From Alphaproteobacteria bacterium (GTDB taxonomy: Bacteria > Pseudomonadota > Alphaproteobacteria > UBA9219): DNA of 64,000 nucleotides. This document shows, in pieces, positions 18,312-27,621 of the stretch; position 1 is the stretch's first letter; the number at the start of each line of letters is the position of its first letter. The stretch spans positions 97,046 through 161,045 of the forward strand of contig JAMFSS010000006.1 of NCBI GenBank assembly GCA_026225415.1, read 5' to 3'. The position numbers were made by a program, and so were the translations under genes. The notes beneath the pieces are model-generated. The model was not told the origin of the DNA. It saw only the letters and a program-made list of their open reading frames with translations, and ran no database searches.

Positions 18312-19133
18312 ATGTACAAAACCACGACCAATGATGACAGCCTTAAAAACGGCCTGACGGTATCCGGCGGGCTGCATTTGGCGTTGTTTTTGTTCCTTTA
18401 TTTCGGCTTGCCACATCTGATCCCCCCCCTTCCTGCGCATCATGATCCGGTGCCGTTTGAAATCGTGACCCTTGCCGATATCACCAATACCCGTGTCACG
18501 CCCGACCAACAGCCCGATAAGCCAGCCCCGCCGCCCCAACCGCAACCCAAAGCCGCGCCGCAACCACCGCAACCCCAAGATAAACCGACGCCGCCAACGC
18601 CCGCGCCACCGAACCAGCCCCAGGCCGAGGCGTTGAAGCCCAAAATTGTCGAAAAACCGAAACCGGTTGAAAAGCCTGCGCCGCCGCAACAAGACCTGCT
18701 GGCCAGTGTTTTGAAAGACGTCGCCAAAATGAAACCGACGCCGCCACCAACACCCACCGAAACCAAAACCGACGCCAAAACGCCGCCCGCACAGGCCGCG
18801 AGCAACGCGCCATCGCTTTCCACGCGCCTGACCATTTCCGACGAAGACGCCTTGCGCCGCCAGATCGAACAATGCTGGAGCCCGCCGATCGGCGCGCGCG
18901 ATGCCGACAAGCTGGTGGTTGAAGTCACCATCGACGTGAACGCCGACCGCACCGTGGCCAATGCCGACATCGTTGACAAATCCCGCTACAACACGGATTC
19001 TTTCTTCCGCGCCGCGGCCGATGCCGCCGTACGCGCGGTACGCAACCCGAAATGCAGCCCGTTGATTTTGCCCGCCGATAAATTCGACCAATGGAAACGC
19101 ATCGATTTCACCTTTGATCCAAGGGATATGTAA
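18312..19133 (+). CDS. tolA: TolA/TonB-like protein of the Tol-Pal system
   Basis: Links TolQR to the outer membrane lipoprotein Pal. The 273-residue protein has an N-terminal membrane anchor (about residues 17-38). A long Pro/Lys/Gln-rich extended region (about 65-165) follows, then a C-terminal TonB-like domain containing LRRQIEQCW and a late KC pair that can form the usual disulphide. The domain lengths fit alphaproteobacterial TolA. Its stop and the tolB start share one base. Confidence 0.9.
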   Translation: MYKTTTNDDSLKNGLTVSGGLHLALFLFLYFGLPHLIPPLPAHHDPVPFEIVTLADITNTRVTPDQQPDKPAPPPQPQPKAAPQPPQPQDKPTPPTPAPPNQPQAEALKPKIVEKPKPVEKPAPPQQDLLASVLKDVAKMKPTPPPTPTETKTDAKTPPAQAASNAPSLSTRLTISDEDALRRQIEQCWSPPIGARDADKLVVEVTIDVNADRTVANADIVDKSRYNTDSFFRAAADAAVRAVRNPKCSPLILPADKFDQWKRIDFTFDPRDM

Positions 19134-20524
19134 TGAAACAGAATGAGATAGTACGAGCAAAAACGGGTTTCGAGAATCCAACACAGACTGCCACCCTGCG
19201 GCGAGCTCTGTTTTGGCTCTCTTTCTGCCTCATCTTTCTTCTCGTTCTTTTCCCCTCTCCTTCTTTCGCCGATGTCAAAGTCGATATCACGCGCGGCGTG
19301 GTCGAACCTATCCCCATCGCCATCCCCGCCTTCTTCGGCGGCAGCCAAAATGAATCGCAATATGGCCGCGATATCGCGCAAGTGGTCAGCAATGATCTGG
19401 TGCGCTCCGGTTTATTCGCCGCCGTCGATCCGCGTTCTTTCATGCAAGATGCCAATTCCTTATTGGTGCAACCGCATTTCGCCGATTGGCGCGTCTTGAA
19501 CGCGCAAGCCTTGGTGGTCGGCAAAATCGAAGCCCAGGCCGATGGCCGTTTAAAAGTCGAATTCCGTTTGTGGGATGTCTTCTCGGAACAGCAAATGACA
19601 GGATTGGCCTATTTCACAGTGCCGGATAATTGGCGCCGCGTGGCGCATATCGTCGCCGATGCAATCTATAAACGTATCACCGGCGAAGAAGGTTATTTCG
19701 ACACGCGCATTGTCTATATTTCCGAATCCGGCATCGCCACCAACCGCATCAAGCGTCTGGCGATTATGGACCAAGACGGTGAGAATAACCGCATATTGTC
19801 CGATGGCCGCGCGATGGTTTTAACGCCGCGTTTCAGCCCGACCATGCAGCAAATCACCTACATGGCTTATTACAACAATAAACCACGCGTCTATCTGTTT
19901 AACATCGACACCGGCGCGCAAACCGTGTTGGGCGATTTCGATCACATGACTTTCGCGCCGCGCTTCTCGCCGGACGGACAACATGTGATATTCTCGCTGT
20001 CCGAAGGCGGTGGCTCCAACATCTTTACGATGGATCTGCGCTCGCACCATATCCAGCAACTGACAACGGGCGGCGCCACCACGATCAATTCCGCGCCTTG
20101 CTATTCGCCCGATGGCCAATACATCACTTTTGAATCTGATCGCGGCGGTTCGCAACAGGTTTATGTGATGCGCGCCAATGGCAGCGATGCGCAACGCATC
20201 AGCTTTGGCGAAGGCACCTATGGCACCCCCGTCTGGTCGCCACGCGGCGATTTGATCGCCTTCACCAAAATGCATGGCGGCCAATTCTATATCGGCGTGA
20301 TGCGTCCGGATGGAACCGGCGAACGCCAGCTGGTCGAAGCGTGGCATGCCGAAGGCCCGACATGGGCGCCGAATGGCCGCGTCTTGATGTATTTCAAGGA
20401 ATCGCCATCGCCAACAGGCTCGCGTCCACACCTCTATTCGGTGGATCTGACCGGCTATAACGAACGCGCGATTACGACACCGACCGACGCGTCCGACCCC
20501 GCCTGGTCGCCGCTCCTGCCATAA
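19133..20524 (+). CDS. tolB: Tol-Pal system periplasmic protein TolB
   Basis: Periplasmic protein that exchanges between Pal and TolA. The 463-residue precursor has a long N-terminus with a hydrophobic signal segment (about residues 25-47, ending SFADV). An N-terminal alpha/beta domain and a six-bladed beta-propeller follow, with repeated FSPDGQ/YSPDGQ and WSPRGD motifs. Translation starts at the ATG overlapping the tolA stop (TAATG). pal, usually next, is not downstream here; instead a large palindrome follows. Confidence 0.94.
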   Translation: MKQNEIVRAKTGFENPTQTATLRRALFWLSFCLIFLLVLFPSPSFADVKVDITRGVVEPIPIAIPAFFGGSQNESQYGRDIAQVVSNDLVRSGLFAAVDPRSFMQDANSLLVQPHFADWRVLNAQALVVGKIEAQADGRLKVEFRLWDVFSEQQMTGLAYFTVPDNWRRVAHIVADAIYKRITGEEGYFDTRIVYISESGIATNRIKRLAIMDQDGENNRILSDGRAMVLTPRFSPTMQQITYMAYYNNKPRVYLFNIDTGAQTVLGDFDHMTFAPRFSPDGQHVIFSLSEGGGSNIFTMDLRSHHIQQLTTGGATTINSAPCYSPDGQYITFESDRGGSQQVYVMRANGSDAQRISFGEGTYGTPVWSPRGDLIAFTKMHGGQFYIGVMRPDGTGERQLVEAWHAEGPTWAPNGRVLMYFKESPSPTGSRPHLYSVDLTGYNERAITTPTDASDPAWSPLLP

Positions 20525-20528
20525 GGAA

Positions 20529-20633
20529 AACCATAAAGAACAGATTAGGTCGTTCCGCAAAAATTGCTTTTTCAGAACCGCCCTGGCGGGGCTGAAAATG
20601 CAATTTTATGCGAAATCCCGTTTGTTCTTTGGA
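20529..20633. repeat. Long imperfect palindrome after tolB
   Basis: Nested inverted repeats span about 105 bases: an outer AAAGAACA/TGTTCTTT pair, then GCAAAAATTGC opposite GCAATTTTATGC, and an inner CCGCC/GGCGG hairpin. It can fold as one long hairpin and probably serves as the end of the tol transcript, although there is no uniform T-tract. It does not match the other repeat families in the window. Confidence 0.6.
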
Positions 20634-20672
20634 TTGCCAAGGCCAAAAACCTTTGCCTTAGCCTGATAACCA

Positions 20673-20972
20673 TCACTGCCGCAAGGCCGCAGCACGTGTC
20701 TTCACCGACTTAACGCAAAAATCAAAAGAACGTTGCAGGCGACCCGCGAGCGTCTGGTAAGTCTGTCCTTCGGGATTGGGCGCCAATATTTTGGCGCAAT
20801 AATCATTGGCCTGTTTCGCCGTTAAAGGCGCCGGTTTGGCTGCATGCGCGCTCGACACAACTTCATATTGGGTCGAAGCAAAATGTTCGTAAAGCGCATC
20901 GGCGCCAATCAAGGCAACGCCGGTAAGGCTGAGGGTACAAGCAAGCTTAAATTCATCCATCATCTGTTTCAT
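20673..20972 (-). CDS. Small protein with N-terminal signal/anchor, unknown function
   Basis: A 99-residue protein starting at ATG 20972 behind GAGGAGAG. The first 25 residues form a hydrophobic segment (LACTLSLTGVALIG) that may be a membrane anchor or uncleaved signal. The rest contains two cysteines (DYCAKIL and DFCVKS) probably in the periplasm. No family is recognised. Confidence 0.6.
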   Translation of the reverse strand: MKQMMDEFKLACTLSLTGVALIGADALYEHFASTQYEVVSSAHAAKPAPLTAKQANDYCAKILAPNPEGQTYQTLAGRLQRSFDFCVKSVKTRAAALRQ

Positions 20973-21088
20973 AATTCTCTCCTCAAAAAAGAACGCATCT
21001 AACAATCTGGACAATAGCAAATAATCCTGAAACTATTGAGCACTTTTGCTATCAAGACGCTCCAAATCCTCAATGAAAACGAAAAAAC

Positions 21089-21736
21089 ATGGTTAACTCC
21101 CCTATCATCGCCATCGACGGCCCCAGCGCCAGCGGCAAAGGCACAATAGCCCGCAAACTGGCGGCGCATTATAATTTCGCGCATCTGGATACGGGCTTGC
21201 TCTATCGCGCGGTCGGCATGGCGGTCGTCAATGCAGGCAAAGACCCATCCGACCCCGTTGCCGCCGAACATGCCGCCCGCACCCTTAACCCCGCGCAATT
21301 AACCGATATCGAAAATCTGCGTTCCGACGAAGCCGGTGTCGCCGCATCCAAAGTGGGCGCTATCCCCGCCGTTCGCACAGCCTTACTGAAATTCCAAAAA
21401 GATTTTTGCACCGCCCCACCGGACGGCAAAAAAGGCGCGGTGTTGGACGGGCGCGATATCGGCACAATCATCGCCCCCGATGCGCCCGTGAAAATTTTCG
21501 TGACGGCCAGCCCCCAAGCACGCGCCACGCGCCGTTTCAAAGAACTGCAAGACCGTGGTTTATCAACAACTTATAATGAGGTAGTGGCCGACATGCAGGC
21601 CCGCGACACCCGCGACAGCGAACGCGCAACCGCCCCCAGCAAACCAGCCAGCGACGCCATCCTGCTCGACACCACCGACCTGACGGCAGAACAAGCCCTT
21701 GCCGAGGCCATCCGTATCGCCGAAACGCGCTTATAA
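21089..21736 (+). CDS. cmk: Cytidylate kinase
   Basis: Phosphorylates CMP and dCMP with ATP. The 215-residue protein has the P-loop GPSASGKGT (11-19), the HLDTGLLYRAV substrate motif and GRDIGT. Typical length. rpsA lies 208 bases downstream, the usual cmk-rpsA order of proteobacteria. Confidence 0.95.
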   Translation: MVNSPIIAIDGPSASGKGTIARKLAAHYNFAHLDTGLLYRAVGMAVVNAGKDPSDPVAAEHAARTLNPAQLTDIENLRSDEAGVAASKVGAIPAVRTALLKFQKDFCTAPPDGKKGAVLDGRDIGTIIAPDAPVKIFVTASPQARATRRFKELQDRGLSTTYNEVVADMQARDTRDSERATAPSKPASDAILLDTTDLTAEQALAEAIRIAETRL

Positions 21737-21944
21737 TCCTTGCATTACAAGCCCTTCTATCCTATCAAACCCGCGCCCGGTATGTTGCGGGGCGATGGAT
21801 GAAAACCGGAAAAACGAGCCTAGCTTTCAGCTCTATCCGACAATTTTCAGATCATTTTATTTAACACTAAAAAGAAAGCACGGCGGAACCCTATCGCTTC
21901 AGGCGATAAAACCAAAAGTTCCCGCTCCAAGAAAGAGAAAAAAC

Positions 21945-23711
21945 ATGGCACGTAGTGCAACCAAGAGAAACGTGGAAAGCTTGAATGCTGCCGCGAAGAA
22001 AGCCGCTAACCAATCCGCCCACGCCGTCGACAGCTTTGCAGCAATGTTGGATGACGCATTTGGCAAAACCGGCAGCCTCGAAGGCAATGTCGTCAAAGGC
22101 AAAATCACCGCGATGGATGACGAATATGCCGTCATCGATGTGGGTCTGAAATCCGAAGGCCGCGTCGCCCTGCGCGAATTCGCAACCGGCGGCGTCGCAG
22201 CCGACCTTAAAGTCGGCGACACAGTCGAAGTTTTCCTTGAACGTATGGAAGGCCGCGACGGCGAAGCATCATTGAGCCGCGAAAAAGCCAAGCGCGAAGA
22301 AAGCTGGGTTGTCCTTCAACAATCCTTCGACAAGCAAGCGCATGTGACCGGGATTATCTTTGGCCGCGTCAAGGGCGGCTTCACAGTCGACCTTAACGGC
22401 GCAACGGCATTCTTGCCGGGCTCGCAAGTCGATATCCGCCCTGTGCGCGATGTCACGCCATTGATGGGCACACCGCAACCTTTCCAGATTTTGAAAATGG
22501 ATCGTCAACGCGGCAACATCGTTGTATCGCGCCGCGCCGTATTGGAAGAAAGCCGCGCCGAAGCGCGTGGCGATTTGATCGCCAACCTGAAAGAAGGCCA
22601 GGTGCTGAACGGCGTTGTGAAGAACATCACCGATTACGGCGCCTTTGTCGATCTGGGCGGCGTCGATGGTCTGTTGCATGTCACCGACATCGCATGGAAA
22701 CGCATCAACCACCCATCGGAAATGCTGCAAATCGGCCAACAGGTCAATGTGCAGGTTATCCGTTTCAACGCCGAAACCCAGCGTATCTCGCTGGGCATGA
22801 AGCAGCTGGAATCCGATCCATGGGAAGGCGTAGTCGCCAAATACCCTGCGGGTCTGAAGATGAAGGGCCGCGTCACAAACATCACCGATTACGGCGCGTT
22901 TGTTGAATTGGAACCCGGCATCGAAGGTCTGGTTCACGTATCCGAAATGTCATGGACGAAGAAGAACGTTCATCCGGGCAAAATCGTTTCGCAAAGCCAG
23001 GAAGTCGAAGTCATCGTCCTGGACATCGATATGCAAAAACGCCGCATCTCGCTGGGCATCAAGCAATGCATGGAAAACCCATGGGCGACATTCCGCGCAT
23101 CGCATACAATCGGCAGCACATTGTCGGGCGAAGTCCGCAACATCACCGAATTCGGTTTGTTCGTGGGTCTGCCTGGCGATATCGACGGTATGGTTCACAT
23201 GTCCGATCTGTCATGGAACGAAGCTGGCGAAGAAGCCATCAAGGTTTACCAAAAAGGCCAGAATGTCGACGTTAAGATCCTCGACATCGACAGTGAAAAA
23301 GAGCGTATCAGCCTGGGCATCAAGCAGCTCACCAGCGATCCGTTCGAAGGCATGGCCGTCGCGTTCAAGAAGGGCGATATCGTCACCTGTACTGTTTCCG
23401 CAGTTCAGGAAAACGGCATCGAAGTCACGCTCGGCGACGCAGCCGAAGGCTTCACCGGCTTTATCAAGCGTGGCGATCTGGCACGCGACCGTTCCGAACA
23501 ACGCGCAGACCGTTTTGCGGTCGGCGAAAAGGTCGACGCCAAGATCACCAGCATCGAAAAGGGCAGCCGCAAGGTAGGCCTGTCGATCAAGGCACGCGAA
23601 GCCGAAGAAGAAAAGAAGGCGATGGACGAATTCGGTTCATCGGATTCAGGCGCATCACTGGGCGATATCCTCGGCGCCGCCATCAAGAAAGCGCAGAAGA
23701 AGGAAGACTAA
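21945..23711 (+). CDS. rpsA: 30S ribosomal protein S1
   Basis: RNA-binding ribosomal protein needed to initiate on most mRNAs. From the ATG at 21945 it has 588 residues and six S1 (OB-fold) repeats, seen as recurring NITDYGAFVDLG, NITDYGAFVELE and NITEFGLFVGL phrases with RISLGMKQ and RISLGIKQ ends. The open frame continues upstream in phase to 21699, but the ATG is preceded by the expected conserved opening and an AAGAAAGAG site. The 208-base leader contains a small hairpin (TATCGC/GCGATA) that might serve autoregulation. Confidence 0.95.
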   Translation: MARSATKRNVESLNAAAKKAANQSAHAVDSFAAMLDDAFGKTGSLEGNVVKGKITAMDDEYAVIDVGLKSEGRVALREFATGGVAADLKVGDTVEVFLERMEGRDGEASLSREKAKREESWVVLQQSFDKQAHVTGIIFGRVKGGFTVDLNGATAFLPGSQVDIRPVRDVTPLMGTPQPFQILKMDRQRGNIVVSRRAVLEESRAEARGDLIANLKEGQVLNGVVKNITDYGAFVDLGGVDGLLHVTDIAWKRINHPSEMLQIGQQVNVQVIRFNAETQRISLGMKQLESDPWEGVVAKYPAGLKMKGRVTNITDYGAFVELEPGIEGLVHVSEMSWTKKNVHPGKIVSQSQEVEVIVLDIDMQKRRISLGIKQCMENPWATFRASHTIGSTLSGEVRNITEFGLFVGLPGDIDGMVHMSDLSWNEAGEEAIKVYQKGQNVDVKILDIDSEKERISLGIKQLTSDPFEGMAVAFKKGDIVTCTVSAVQENGIEVTLGDAAEGFTGFIKRGDLARDRSEQRADRFAVGEKVDAKITSIEKGSRKVGLSIKAREAEEEKKAMDEFGSSDSGASLGDILGAAIKKAQKKED

Positions 23712-23734
23712 TCTCCCTCTTCTCGTCGATAAAA

Positions 23735-23772
23735 AGAAACCGCCGGAACGCAAGTTCCGGCGGTTTTTCTTT
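23735..23772 (+). terminator. Rho-independent terminator of rpsA
   Basis: A 10-bp stem (CCGCCGGAAC with GTTCCGGCGG) and GCAA loop followed by TTTTTCTTT, starting 29 bases after the rpsA stop. Confidence 0.92.
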
Positions 23773-23794
23773 GAGCATCACAAACGACCCAAAC

Positions 23795-23824
23795 TCGTCA
23801 TCCCCGCGCAGGCGGGGATCCATC
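23795..23824. repeat. Widespread CATCCCCGCG...CGGGGAT hairpin repeat
   Basis: CGTCATCCCCGCG followed by CAGGCGGGGATC forms a short GC-rich palindrome seen in intergenic DNA of many proteobacteria. Only one copy was found in this window. Confidence 0.6.
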
Positions 23825-23844
23825 TTTTTTAAGGCACAGGAAAA

Positions 23845-24372
23845 TTAAACTGGCAGTCTGGAGAAATAAATGTAACCCCATGCTAAGCATCCTTCGATCA
23901 GGATGATTAGTGGCGCAAGCAACAACCATTTATATACAGACAACCCAACAAAAACATAATCCGGGTTGCGTCTTTTGTTTATCTTTATTGCCAAATTATT
24001 GACAACAAGAAGCGGCAAGAAAGAAAAAAAGGAAGTTATTTGATAAAGCTGCGGCATGGATGGCAACAAACTTCCCATAATCAGCAGCAAGTAAAATCCA
24101 GCCGGAATGACAATTGGAACAGGCAAAACAAGTCCTGCCTTATTTTCCACATGATCAACCTTCTTAAAAAGTTGATATGCCAGAAATGGGGATAAAATTG
24201 TCTTCAACCAAAAAAACCGCTCGCCTGTATATTTCCAATTTTTATAAAACCAATAAAATTCATACGCATGGAATGTACATAGAGACAAAACAACTAACCG
24301 CAGGGGCGGCGGAGAGAAGTAACCCTCGGGTTTTCTTATTTCAGAAGAATCCATTCGACCTACCAACATCAT
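23845..24372 (-). CDS. Integral membrane protein of unknown function
   Basis: A 175-residue protein with a Tyr/Trp-rich segment near the N-terminus (HAYEFYWFYKNW) and about four hydrophobic helices. This aromatic motif recurs in an uncharacterised bacterial membrane family that I cannot name with certainty. Its start overlaps the stop of the secreted-protein gene upstream (ATGATG overlap), so the two are translationally coupled. Both are distinctly A+T-rich compared with rpsA. A shorter start at 24354 is possible. Confidence 0.75.
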   Translation of the reverse strand: MMLVGRMDSSEIRKPEGYFSPPPLRLVVLSLCTFHAYEFYWFYKNWKYTGERFFWLKTILSPFLAYQLFKKVDHVENKAGLVLPVPIVIPAGFYLLLIMGSLLPSMPQLYQITSFFSFLPLLVVNNLAIKINKRRNPDYVFVGLSVYKWLLLAPLIILIEGCLAWGYIYFSRLPV

Positions 24373-25127
24373 TTACAGTCATAAGATGCCAGAAGTTTTG
24401 GCAATTGATTCCAATTTGCAGCATCGTATTTGTTTCGAACATTCTGAGCTATAGGCTCAAATAAGTCCATCTTTGATACTGCGGCATCTTGCGCCTTATC
24501 TTTTGCAACATCTGTCATTACTTCTTTCATAAAATCAGATATTTCAATATCCGTCATGAACCTGCCAAGAATTTTGACCAGCTTGGCAGGATATTTAATC
24601 ATCGCCGGCGCAGCATTAAGAGAGGCGTTTTCTGCATATTCTTTTGCCTTCTGAGCAGCTTCTTCTCTTTCTTTTAAATAATCTTCGACAGACTTCGCTT
24701 CCAAGAATGCTTTCAGTGACTGCTCAACTTTTTCCATCGCATTCGTGTAATCTCCCCTCATCACCAACTCGTCTCGAGCTATCACACATGCGTTATATAA
24801 CTTCATTCTTTGAACTATAAGCGCCGAAATGCCGGGCGAAGTATTGTTCTCGTAACCGCAAACCTCAGTGCCCAATTGATCAATAGTTTTATATGTAGAA
24901 CTTGTCTGTTGTTGAAGCGCGATGCTTTCATTTGTAGGTGTCAGGAAGTCCGTGTGAGATGTAACAAGACTACCATAAGACCCGCATTGATATGTTCCTT
25001 GATGTATTTGCGGAGTGGCAGGATTGACGTTATCTGTCTGTCCATACACGGGACTAATTGTTGAACATACTAACGAACCAGCAACAGAAAACAAAAATAA
25101 TGGGTGAATGCCTTTATCGAAAATCAT
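24369..25127 (-). CDS. Secreted protein of unknown function with helical domain
   Basis: A 252-residue protein with a signal peptide (about 28 residues, ending VYGQ). Four cysteines are scattered through the mature part, and a Lys/Glu-rich helical region lies at about residues 140-185. It is the first gene of a two-gene unit with the membrane protein downstream. Low G+C content suggests recent acquisition. No family is recognised. Confidence 0.75.
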   Translation of the reverse strand: MIFDKGIHPLFLFSVAGSLVCSTISPVYGQTDNVNPATPQIHQGTYQCGSYGSLVTSHTDFLTPTNESIALQQQTSSTYKTIDQLGTEVCGYENNTSPGISALIVQRMKLYNACVIARDELVMRGDYTNAMEKVEQSLKAFLEAKSVEDYLKEREEAAQKAKEYAENASLNAAPAMIKYPAKLVKILGRFMTDIEISDFMKEVMTDVAKDKAQDAAVSKMDLFEPIAQNVRNKYDAANWNQLPKLLASYDCK

Positions 25128-25205
25128 TTTTTCTCCTACAAAATTTGAAAATGTATTTCGACTTTATACCTTGTTACAGGAACCGCTTAAAACAACTAAT
25201 TATGG

Positions 25206-26267
25206 TTAATTTTGCGGCGGCACATCCGGCCAAACAATCTGCGGAAAGGCAAACACCCTAATCGGCCCCACAAACAACCCACCAAGTTGAACCGCAATCG
25301 GCAAGCCCATACCCATCTGCCCCTTCGGCACCGGCTGCGAAAACATATCCATGGCGGCGGCCAGCATATCCTGGTCATGCATCGCGATAAATCCTTTGTC
25401 GATCAACACATGCATGGCCTTGTCGGCATGCGCGACCTGTGCCGCGAACGCGCCTTCGGGTTGCAGATCATCATCGAAACCCATCGTGCCTTTGGCGTGC
25501 AAATCCAGTTCGCCCCAATGCAAATCAAACTGGTCAAATTCGACAATGCCGCTTTCCTTGTTCCACGCATCGACCGAAGATTTCGCCCGCACATCCGGCA
25601 CCACGCCCATTACCCGCATGCGCACCGCGAATTTATCCGCTTTGTTTCCGAACGGCGATGGCATTGCATCGGGCAACACGACATCATCCGCCTCGCCTTC
25701 CAATGTCAGCCCGACTTGTTTGTGGTCAACCGGCGCTTCGCCAGGTCGCACCACCGACAGTAAAATTTTACCCGCATCAAATAAATAATTCGGCGCAAGC
25801 CCGCCTTTGGTGCCTTGCAATTCCAACCGCGCCGCCAGCCACACGCCATCATCATCCAATGTCACATGCCCCTGCCCCGTATCGCTGGCCAACATCAACG
25901 CATGCCCATCGGTATCGGTCGGCGCATTGACCACCACATGGTTTTTCAATTTCACTTCGTAATGTTGCCAATCCCATGGGGTGGCCGCGATATCCATCGT
26001 GTCGGTGTGGAAATCGATGCCGTCGGCATTCTTCCAATGCAGATTAACAAAACGCATCGTGATGTGATGCGGAAAACCGAACACCTGCCTGTCATCAAAA
26101 CTGATCTGGTATCCTGCCGCCCTGCCCTCTTCAATCCAGCTGTCGATCACGCGGCGATATTGCGTGGCCGCCAATGACCAGATCAGCCAGCCAAGAATGC
26201 CCAGCGCGACAATGGCGGTGACAGAGCGGATGAAAACTTTGCGGGGCGAAAACAGAAACGGCTTCAT
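25206..26267 (-). CDS. DUF2125 family protein
   Basis: A 353-residue protein with one N-terminal membrane helix (about residues 13-33) followed by the start of the DUF2125 domain (DSWIEEGRAAGYQISFDDRQVFGFPHH), a conserved alphaproteobacterial family predicted to be anchored in the periplasm. The remainder alternates beta-rich segments. Two starts are possible, at 26267 and at 26291; neither has a clear ribosome-binding site. Function is unknown in the family. Confidence 0.82.
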   Translation of the reverse strand: MKPFLFSPRKVFIRSVTAIVALGILGWLIWSLAATQYRRVIDSWIEEGRAAGYQISFDDRQVFGFPHHITMRFVNLHWKNADGIDFHTDTMDIAATPWDWQHYEVKLKNHVVVNAPTDTDGHALMLASDTGQGHVTLDDDGVWLAARLELQGTKGGLAPNYLFDAGKILLSVVRPGEAPVDHKQVGLTLEGEADDVVLPDAMPSPFGNKADKFAVRMRVMGVVPDVRAKSSVDAWNKESGIVEFDQFDLHWGELDLHAKGTMGFDDDLQPEGAFAAQVAHADKAMHVLIDKGFIAMHDQDMLAAAMDMFSQPVPKGQMGMGLPIAVQLGGLFVGPIRVFAFPQIVWPDVPPQN

Positions 26268-26570
26268 GAAAACAGAGTAACGCAAAAACATTGAGGATGC
26301 GTCAAGACGCAGGTGCAAAAAATGCCCGAGAGGAGTTTGCCTTATCCTCCGACGTGTCCACCGAAGCTTTAGCGCAGGTGGAAGCCTTGGCGTAGAGGAT
26401 GCGTTGCATGGTGAGAGGGAAATCGGGGCCGAAGCAACCTTCGATCTTGCGACCCAAAGGAATGCTCCGGCTACCAATGCCTAAGGCGGCTGCGGGAGGT
26501 CCGCGCGCCACCCCTCTCTACTCTAGGCAGGGTCAAACTAGTCAAAACCCCCTTACCAAGTCAACCTTAT

Positions 26571-26585
26571 GTTCACTTTATGTTC
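26571..26585 (+). promoter_or_regulatory. Candidate alphaproteobacterial LexA (SOS) box
   Basis: GTTC, seven bases, GTTC matches the direct-repeat LexA site known for alphaproteobacteria. It lies 81 bases before hslO and 60 bases from a doubtful minus-strand frame. A match of eight fixed bases can occur by chance, so support is modest. Confidence 0.35.
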
Positions 26586-26650
26586 CAAAATATATTTTTT
26601 ATTCCGTTTACAAAACGATACCGTTATTAAGTTTATCTCCATGAAATATA

Positions 26651-26659
26651 TGATATAAT
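26651..26659 (+). promoter_or_regulatory. Extended -10 for hslO (possible leaderless transcript)
   Basis: TGA plus a consensus TATAAT ends seven bases before the hslO ATG at 26667. Transcription should begin on or just before the A of the start codon, and no Shine-Dalgarno sequence could fit. Confidence 0.5.
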
Positions 26660-26666
26660 TATTTTC

Positions 26667-27566
26667 ATGTTCGACCAAAATGACAATCTTGTTCAACCTT
26701 TTCAATTGGAATCCTCGCATCTGCGCGGTCGGCTGGTGCAAATGGGGTCGGTTCTCGACATCATCCTGCATCAACATGCCTATCCCGCCGTGGTCGGCCA
26801 TTTACTGGCCGAAGCCATTGTCATCGCTGTCTCTTTGGCAACATCCCTGAAATACCAAGGCGTTTTCACCCTGCAAGCCAAAGGCGACGGCGTTATCCGC
26901 ATGCTGGTGGTCGATGTTACAAACGATGGCGGTATCCGCGCCTATGCCCAGTATGATGCCGACCGTTTGGGCGATGCCGCAGCCGACACCAAACTTCTGG
27001 GCAAAGGTTATCTGGCCTTCACCTGTGACCGGACAGGTGCCGATGACAAATACCAGGGCATAGTAGAGCTGACCGGTGGAACCCTGTCCGAAGCCGTCCA
27101 ACATTATTTCCGTCAGTCCGAACAATTGCCAACCGGCCTCATCGCGGCGGCACACTCTGACGGGCAGGGGCGTTGGCGCGGCGGTTGTTTACTGGTGCAA
27201 CGCATGCCCCGCGAGGGTGGCATCAATGTAGAAAGCGCCACGCCCGAAGCCGAAGATTGGACGCGTGCGATGATGCTGTTAGGCACTTGCACACCCGCCG
27301 AAATAACCGATGCCGCCATCACCCCCGAAACGCTTTTGTTCCGCCTGTTCCACGAAGAAGGCGTGCGGGTTTACGAACCCACGGCCTTGCGCCACCAATG
27401 CCGTTGCACGCAAACGCGGGTCGAAAATATGCTGAAGTCTTTGCCACGCGCCGAAATCGAAGAACTGGCGGTCAATGATCTGGTCACCGTCACCTGCGAA
27501 TTTTGTAACAAGCATTACCCGTTCGATAAAAAAACCCGCGACACCCTGTATGCAGTTAATAAATAA
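26667..27566 (+). CDS. hslO: Redox-regulated chaperone Hsp33
   Basis: Holdase activated by oxidative unfolding. The 299-residue protein has the N-terminal Hsp33 substrate domain and the C-terminal zinc switch with the two cysteine pairs CRC and CEFC in the usual order (HQCRC..., VTCEFCNKHY). Length is near the family norm. It has its own extended -10 promoter immediately upstream. Confidence 0.95.
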   Translation: MFDQNDNLVQPFQLESSHLRGRLVQMGSVLDIILHQHAYPAVVGHLLAEAIVIAVSLATSLKYQGVFTLQAKGDGVIRMLVVDVTNDGGIRAYAQYDADRLGDAAADTKLLGKGYLAFTCDRTGADDKYQGIVELTGGTLSEAVQHYFRQSEQLPTGLIAAAHSDGQGRWRGGCLLVQRMPREGGINVESATPEAEDWTRAMMLLGTCTPAEITDAAITPETLLFRLFHEEGVRVYEPTALRHQCRCTQTRVENMLKSLPRAEIEELAVNDLVTVTCEFCNKHYPFDKKTRDTLYAVNK

Positions 27567-27621
27567 CCGTTGTTTATCAACAATAAAATCATAAAGGGCA
27601 GGGGACTTATGAGGGCTTTTC

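Larger units (their letters stand above)
26292..26666. other. 375-base stretch without a recognised gene
   Basis: Contains a hairpin built from TCCACC and GGTGGA around GCTTTAGC (near 26358-26390), which resembles dispersed hairpin repeats of other genomes. An open frame on the minus strand (26302-26511) has no ribosome-binding site and looks like read-through of that repeat. The right part is A+T-rich and carries a LexA-type site and the hslO promoter. Confidence 0.5.

Noticed and set aside
17539..18357. 272-codon plus-strand open frame
   Set aside because: It is the antisense of the HTH-repeat gene and its neighbour; its repeats mirror theirs and it has no ribosome-binding site or recognisable domain.
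26302..26511. Minus-strand frame near the LexA-type site
   Set aside because: No ribosome-binding site, and it spans a hairpin repeat; looks like chance coding.
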